A stretch of 34,800 bases of DNA from Staphylococcus americanisciuri (GTDB taxonomy: Bacteria; Bacillota; Bacilli; Staphylococcales; Staphylococcaceae): NCBI RefSeq assembly GCF_024814435.1, contig NZ_JANUXY010000014.1, positions 1 through 34,800 of the forward strand, in the 5' to 3' direction. The position numbers and the translations under genes were made by a program. Positions 32,329 to 34,800 of this stretch are shown piece after piece. Under the pieces are notes generated by a model. That model worked only from the letters and a program-made list of their open reading frames with translations. It was not told the DNA's origin and searched no databases. The first letter of the stretch is position 1; each line of letters starts with the position of its first letter.

Positions 32329-33398
32329 CCTAAAAAGTCATATATCGTCATATTTCGAAATGACGCTTCTTGTAAATTCCCAACGGTGACACCAATCAAA
32401 CGAATGGGTACGTTTGGATCTTTCACAGCATAATATAAATCATAGGCAACTTGATATATTTCATGCGCGCTTTGCACCGGTGTTTTCATACTGTGTTGTT
32501 TAGTATGCGTGACGAATTCATTGGTCTTAATTTTAACAGTTACTGTATAACCTGACTTTTGAAGTTTTTCCAACCGTTCTTCTATTTTGTCACACAGCAT
32601 TTCAATTTTACGCAATATCTCTTCATCCTGATTGGTATCTACAGAAAAAGTTCTTTCGGCACCTACACTTTTTCGAATGCGCTCACTTTTCACCTCTCGC
32701 TCGTCTTTTCCACGCACCCTATCATATAAAGCTTTCCCTTTTTTACCGAATAAATAGATCAAATCCCTCTCACTTTTTTGATACAAATCTTTGCCAGTAT
32801 AAATTCCCTGTTCGTGCATTTTCTCCTTAGATACTTTGCCAACACCTGGAAAATCACCAATATCCAATTCCATTAAGAGCTTATGAACATTCTGATAAGA
32901 AATAATTGTCAAGCCGTTCGGTTTATTCATACCACTGGCTAACTTAGCTAGAAATTTATTATATGAAACACCTGCACTAGATGTAAGGCCTGTCTCTTTC
33001 CATATATCATGACGAATCATCTGCGCTATTTGTGAGGCAGATTGTGTCGGTTTGACAAGTCCTGTAATATCCAAGTATGCTTCATCTAACGACAATGGCT
33101 CAACAAGCGATGTGTAACGGTGAAAGATGCTCATAATTTGTTGAGATACAGCGCGATAGACTTCAAATCTTGGCGTCAAATAAAAGCCATCCGGACATAG
33201 CTGATGTGCTCGAGACATTGGCATTGCTGAATGTACCCCCATTTCACGTGCTTCATAGGATGCTGTCGCAACAACCCCTCGACCGCTTGCTTTTCCTCCA
33301 ACAATCACTGGCTTATCCTTTAGCATCGGATTATCGCGAACCTCTACTTGTGCATAGAAATAATCCATATCTATATGAATAATTCGTCTTTCTTTCAT
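32325..33398 (-). CDS. dinB: DNA polymerase IV (Y family)
   Basis: Error-prone translesion polymerase. The 357 residues hold the Y-family catalytic residues D10 ([12 protein letters not shown]) and D105/E106 ([10 protein letters not shown]), a palm-fingers-thumb core (1-230) with helix-hairpin-helix motifs ([11 protein letters not shown]), and the C-terminal little-finger domain. The family's usual clamp-binding motif is expected at the C terminus; the tail here ends [11 protein letters not shown], compatible with it. GGAGGTGA lies 4 nt before the ATG. The 3' end overlaps the exonuclease by 4 bp without a terminator between. A perfect 11-bp inverted repeat surrounds its -10 element. Confidence 0.96.
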   Translation of the reverse strand: MKERRIIHIDMDYFYAQVEVRDNPMLKDKPVIVGGKASGRGVVATASYEAREMGVHSAMPMSRAHQLCPDGFYLTPRFEVYRAVSQQIMSIFHRYTSLVEPLSLDEAYLDITGLVKPTQSASQIAQMIRHDIWKETGLTSSAGVSYNKFLAKLASGMNKPNGLTIISYQNVHKLLMELDIGDFPGVGKVSKEKMHEQGIYTGKDLYQKSERDLIYLFGKKGKALYDRVRGKDEREVKSERIRKSVGAERTFSVDTNQDEEILRKIEMLCDKIEERLEKLQKSGYTVTVKIKTNEFVTHTKQHSMKTPVQSAHEIYQVAYDLYYAVKDPNVPIRLIGVTVGNLQEASFRNMTIYDFLG

Positions 33399-33437
33399 AG
33401 GTCACCTCCAGCAACTTTATGTCATCTATATACCACC

Positions 33438-33474
33438 AAATCTGTTTTCAATGCTATTATACAAAAACAGATTT
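33438..33474 (-). promoter_or_regulatory. dinB promoter region with 11-bp inverted repeat
   Basis: Arms AAATCTGTTTT (33438-33448) and AAAACAGATTT (33464-33474) are perfect complements around 15 nt that contain a minus-strand TATAAT (33461-33456). A -35 at the usual distance is poor (GGCTTG). The repeat could be an operator or a leader hairpin. It does not match the Gram-positive LexA box. Confidence 0.6.
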
Positions 33475-33596
33475 AAGACAAGCCATTAATCTGCTAGCCT
33501 CCTTATATCAACAACGCTATCTATCAAAAAGATTCTATATCTTTTATAATGGGATGTCATGATGAGCTATCTTTTTTAGTGCACAAAAAGAGAATA

Positions 33597-33765
33597 GACA
33601 TTAATAGAAAATGAGATCCAAAGTGAAAAATGTTGTAAAAGTCAGTAGCTGACTGGCTTGAAAATACGCTTTTCTAAGCTATTTCTCCCCCTACTCAGCC
33701 TTGCGGGGGTGGAACAACGGAATCTTTTTAGAAAAATGAGATTCCTGACCCACTCCCTAAATAGA
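33597..33765 (+). repeat. Dispersed intergenic hairpin repeat, copy 2 (most complete)
   Basis: Matches copy 1 (minus strand of 13890-14022) from GACATTAATAG to GGTGGAACAACGG. It contains the perfect hairpin AGTCAG-TAG-CTGACT (near 33640-33654), and a second hairpin, GGAATCT...AGATTCC, near 33719-33745 that is also partly preserved in copy 3. It occupies the middle of the 533-bp gap between dinB and the surface-protein gene; no reading frame is supported in this gap. Confidence 0.8.
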
Positions 33766-33853
33766 GACAACTATTTCAACTTAACTGGCATTACGATATT
33801 AACAAAACTAATTACTTATCATTATCTTTCCATCACAAAAGCTAAACAACCTC

Positions 33854-33891
33854 AAAAAAAGCAGCAACCTCTTTAATAAGAGATTACCGCT
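33854..33891 (-). terminator. Terminator of the LPXTG protein gene
   Basis: Arms 33860-33873 and 33878-33891 pair over 14 bp (with three G-U wobbles in the minus-strand RNA) around a 4-nt loop, followed by seven U. A second small hairpin, ACTAGA-TGCG-TCTAGT, lies between it and the stop codon. Confidence 0.9.
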
Positions 33892-33931
33892 TTCTTGCAG
33901 AATGACTAGACGCATCTAGTTGGCTTGATGA

Positions 33932-34800
33932 TTAGTCTTCTTCACGATGTTTACGTCTTGTCAATCTTGCACCGACTAACAATGCTAAGAAACCAAACGC
34001 TACTACAAATGGATTATTGGTATTACCTGTTTCTGGTAAAGCTTTTTCCATTGCTTTATCAGCTTGTTTCATACCTTTAACTTTCTTATCTTTTATTGTG
34101 TCAGATGGTTGAGTCATATCTGGTTGTTTCGGTTGTTCTGGCGTCCAGCTTTCTGGATTTTTATCTACAATCTTGCCTGGCAATTTCACACTTACAACTG
34201 TGTCAGTAAGTTCTATTGACGCATCTTGTCCTGGTACTTTGATCGTAACCGTTCCATCTTTACCCACTGTGATTTCTGTTTTTTCTGGAAGATCTGGATT
34301 CTTCTCTTTTACCTTCTTCTTAACTTCTTCTTTTTCTGCTGGTGTTAAGTTTTGTGGATCTTTCACTACAGTTTTATCTGGAACTTTCACACCCACAACC
34401 GTGTCAATAAGTTCTACTGACGTTGTTTGTCCTAGTACCTTGATTGTAACCGTTCCATCTTTACCCACTGTGATTTCTGTTTTTTCTGGAAGATCTGGAT
34501 TCTTCTCTTTTACCTTCTTCTTAACTTCTTCTTTTTCTGTTGACGTTAAGTTTTGTGGATCTTTAACATAAGTCTTTGCAGGATTAGCTACAGCGATGAC
34601 TGTTTTAAATGCTGGTACTTCAATTGTGTAGCCTGGAACACCCTCTTTGTCTGGAACTGTAATTGTCGCTTTTCCTGTTTTATCTACAACTACTGTTGCT
34701 CCTGCTGGGAAGTTCTCTGACTTCTCTACTTGTGCTTTAACTGCTGCTTTCTCTCCCTCTGTTAACGCTGAGGCATCTTTTACTACCGTCTTAATCGGGT
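33932..34800 (-). CDS. LPXTG cell-wall-anchored surface protein, C-terminal part (5' end outside window)
   Basis: Sortase A substrate displayed on the cell wall. The frame is open from the right edge (34799) to the TAA at 33932, so the N terminus lies outside. The C terminus is a complete sorting signal: LPETG (34039-34025), hydrophobic PFVVAFGFLALLVGA and a charged tail RLTRRKHREED. Before it is a Pro/Asp/Lys-rich spacer (WTPEQPKQPDMTQPSD). Upstream are two 67-residue tandem repeats beginning VKDPQNLT and one divergent 72-residue unit beginning VKDASALT, with LPEKTEITVGKDGTVTIKV-type strands, a pattern common in Gram-positive adhesin stalks (Rib/alpha-like in style; family not assigned). The binding region and ligand cannot be seen. 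The last repeat is followed by a shortened copy (DKNPESWTPE). It is probably an accessory gene. Confidence 0.9.
   Translation of the reverse strand, partial: PIKTVVKDASALTEGEKAAVKAQVEKSENFPAGATVVVDKTGKATITVPDKEGVPGYTIEVPAFKTVIAVANPAKTYVKDPQNLTSTEKEEVKKKVKEKNPDLPEKTEITVGKDGTVTIKVLGQTTSVELIDTVVGVKVPDKTVVKDPQNLTPAEKEEVKKKVKEKNPDLPEKTEITVGKDGTVTIKVPGQDASIELTDTVVSVKLPGKIVDKNPESWTPEQPKQPDMTQPSDTIKDKKVKGMKQADKAMEKALPETGNTNNPFVVAFGFLALLVGARLTRRKHREED
34166..34567 (-). repeat. Two 201-bp tandem repeats in the surface protein gene
   Basis: Units 34567-34367 and 34366-34166 each encode 67 residues starting VKDPQNLT. The N-terminal ~44 codons are almost identical at DNA level, while the last ~23 codons differ (LGQTTSVELIDTVVGVKVPD against PGQDASIELTDTVVSVKLPG). 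A third, more diverged 72-residue unit lies at 34783-34568. The array probably continues beyond the window. Confidence 0.9.

Noticed and set aside
34173..34571. 132-residue frame on the plus strand
   Set aside because: A mirror frame of the tandem repeats in the LPXTG gene; Ser/Thr/Val/Phe-rich artefact without a ribosome site.

Overview
The window is a chromosomal segment of a Staphylococcus species other than S. aureus. The 5' end of a staphylococcal 16S rRNA gene opens the window. After it comes the block perR, 2-hydroxyacid dehydrogenase, bcp, gsaB, Sav1866-type ABC exporter, DUF402 phosphatase, mutY, yfhP, recX, sgtB, vraUTSR, map, murT-gatD, ftnA, dinB, an order I recall from S. aureus. 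Protein sequences resemble but do not match S. aureus. I cannot name the species. I see no insertion sequence, prophage, CRISPR array or tRNA; this is mostly core genome with one accessory-looking surface protein at the right edge.

Layout. 1-690: start of a leftward rRNA operon with two tandem consensus promoters. 690-4020: perR (with a PER-box palindrome), the bcp-dehydrogenase pair and divergent gsaB. 4340-9040: an aromatic-acid-exporter-like membrane protein, a Sav1866-like exporter, a nucleoside di/triphosphatase (DUF402) and mutY. 9200-13790: yfhP, then the leftward operon recX-yfhH-ABC ATPase-ABC permease; the last two resemble the teichoic acid exporter TagGH, but the ATPase has lost its key catalytic motifs. 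14070-19080: sgtB, a CidC-type pyruvate oxidase, a DJ-1/PfpI protein, a 52-residue small protein and yfkAB. 19180-24140: operon DUF1128-ampS-thioesterase, then ptpA-ytxH, yihY and a beta carbonic anhydrase. 24220-28940: vraUTSR, map and a second exporter-like protein. 28999-33400: murT-gatD, ferritin, an exonuclease and dinB. 33400-34800: a 530-base gap holding a dispersed repeat, then the 3' end of an LPXTG surface protein with 67-residue repeats.

How the genes fit together. Cell-envelope functions are over-represented: peptidoglycan glycosyltransferase SgtB, the cell-wall-stress system VraUTSR, MurT/GatD (lipid II amidation), the TagGH-like pair and a sortase substrate. A second theme is oxidative stress, metals and repair (PerR, Bcp, ferritin, DJ-1 protein, MutY, Pol IV, RecX). 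Most genes sit in short operons closed by clear hairpin terminators, several shared by convergent genes.

The points most worth a second look are the catalytically degenerate TagH-like ATPase co-transcribed with its permease, a family of intergenic hairpin repeats at 13.9, 16.9, 19.15 and 33.6 kb, the vra operon promoter placed inside the map terminator, perfect inverted repeats on the dinB and DUF402 promoters, and a long unassigned hairpin before yihY.
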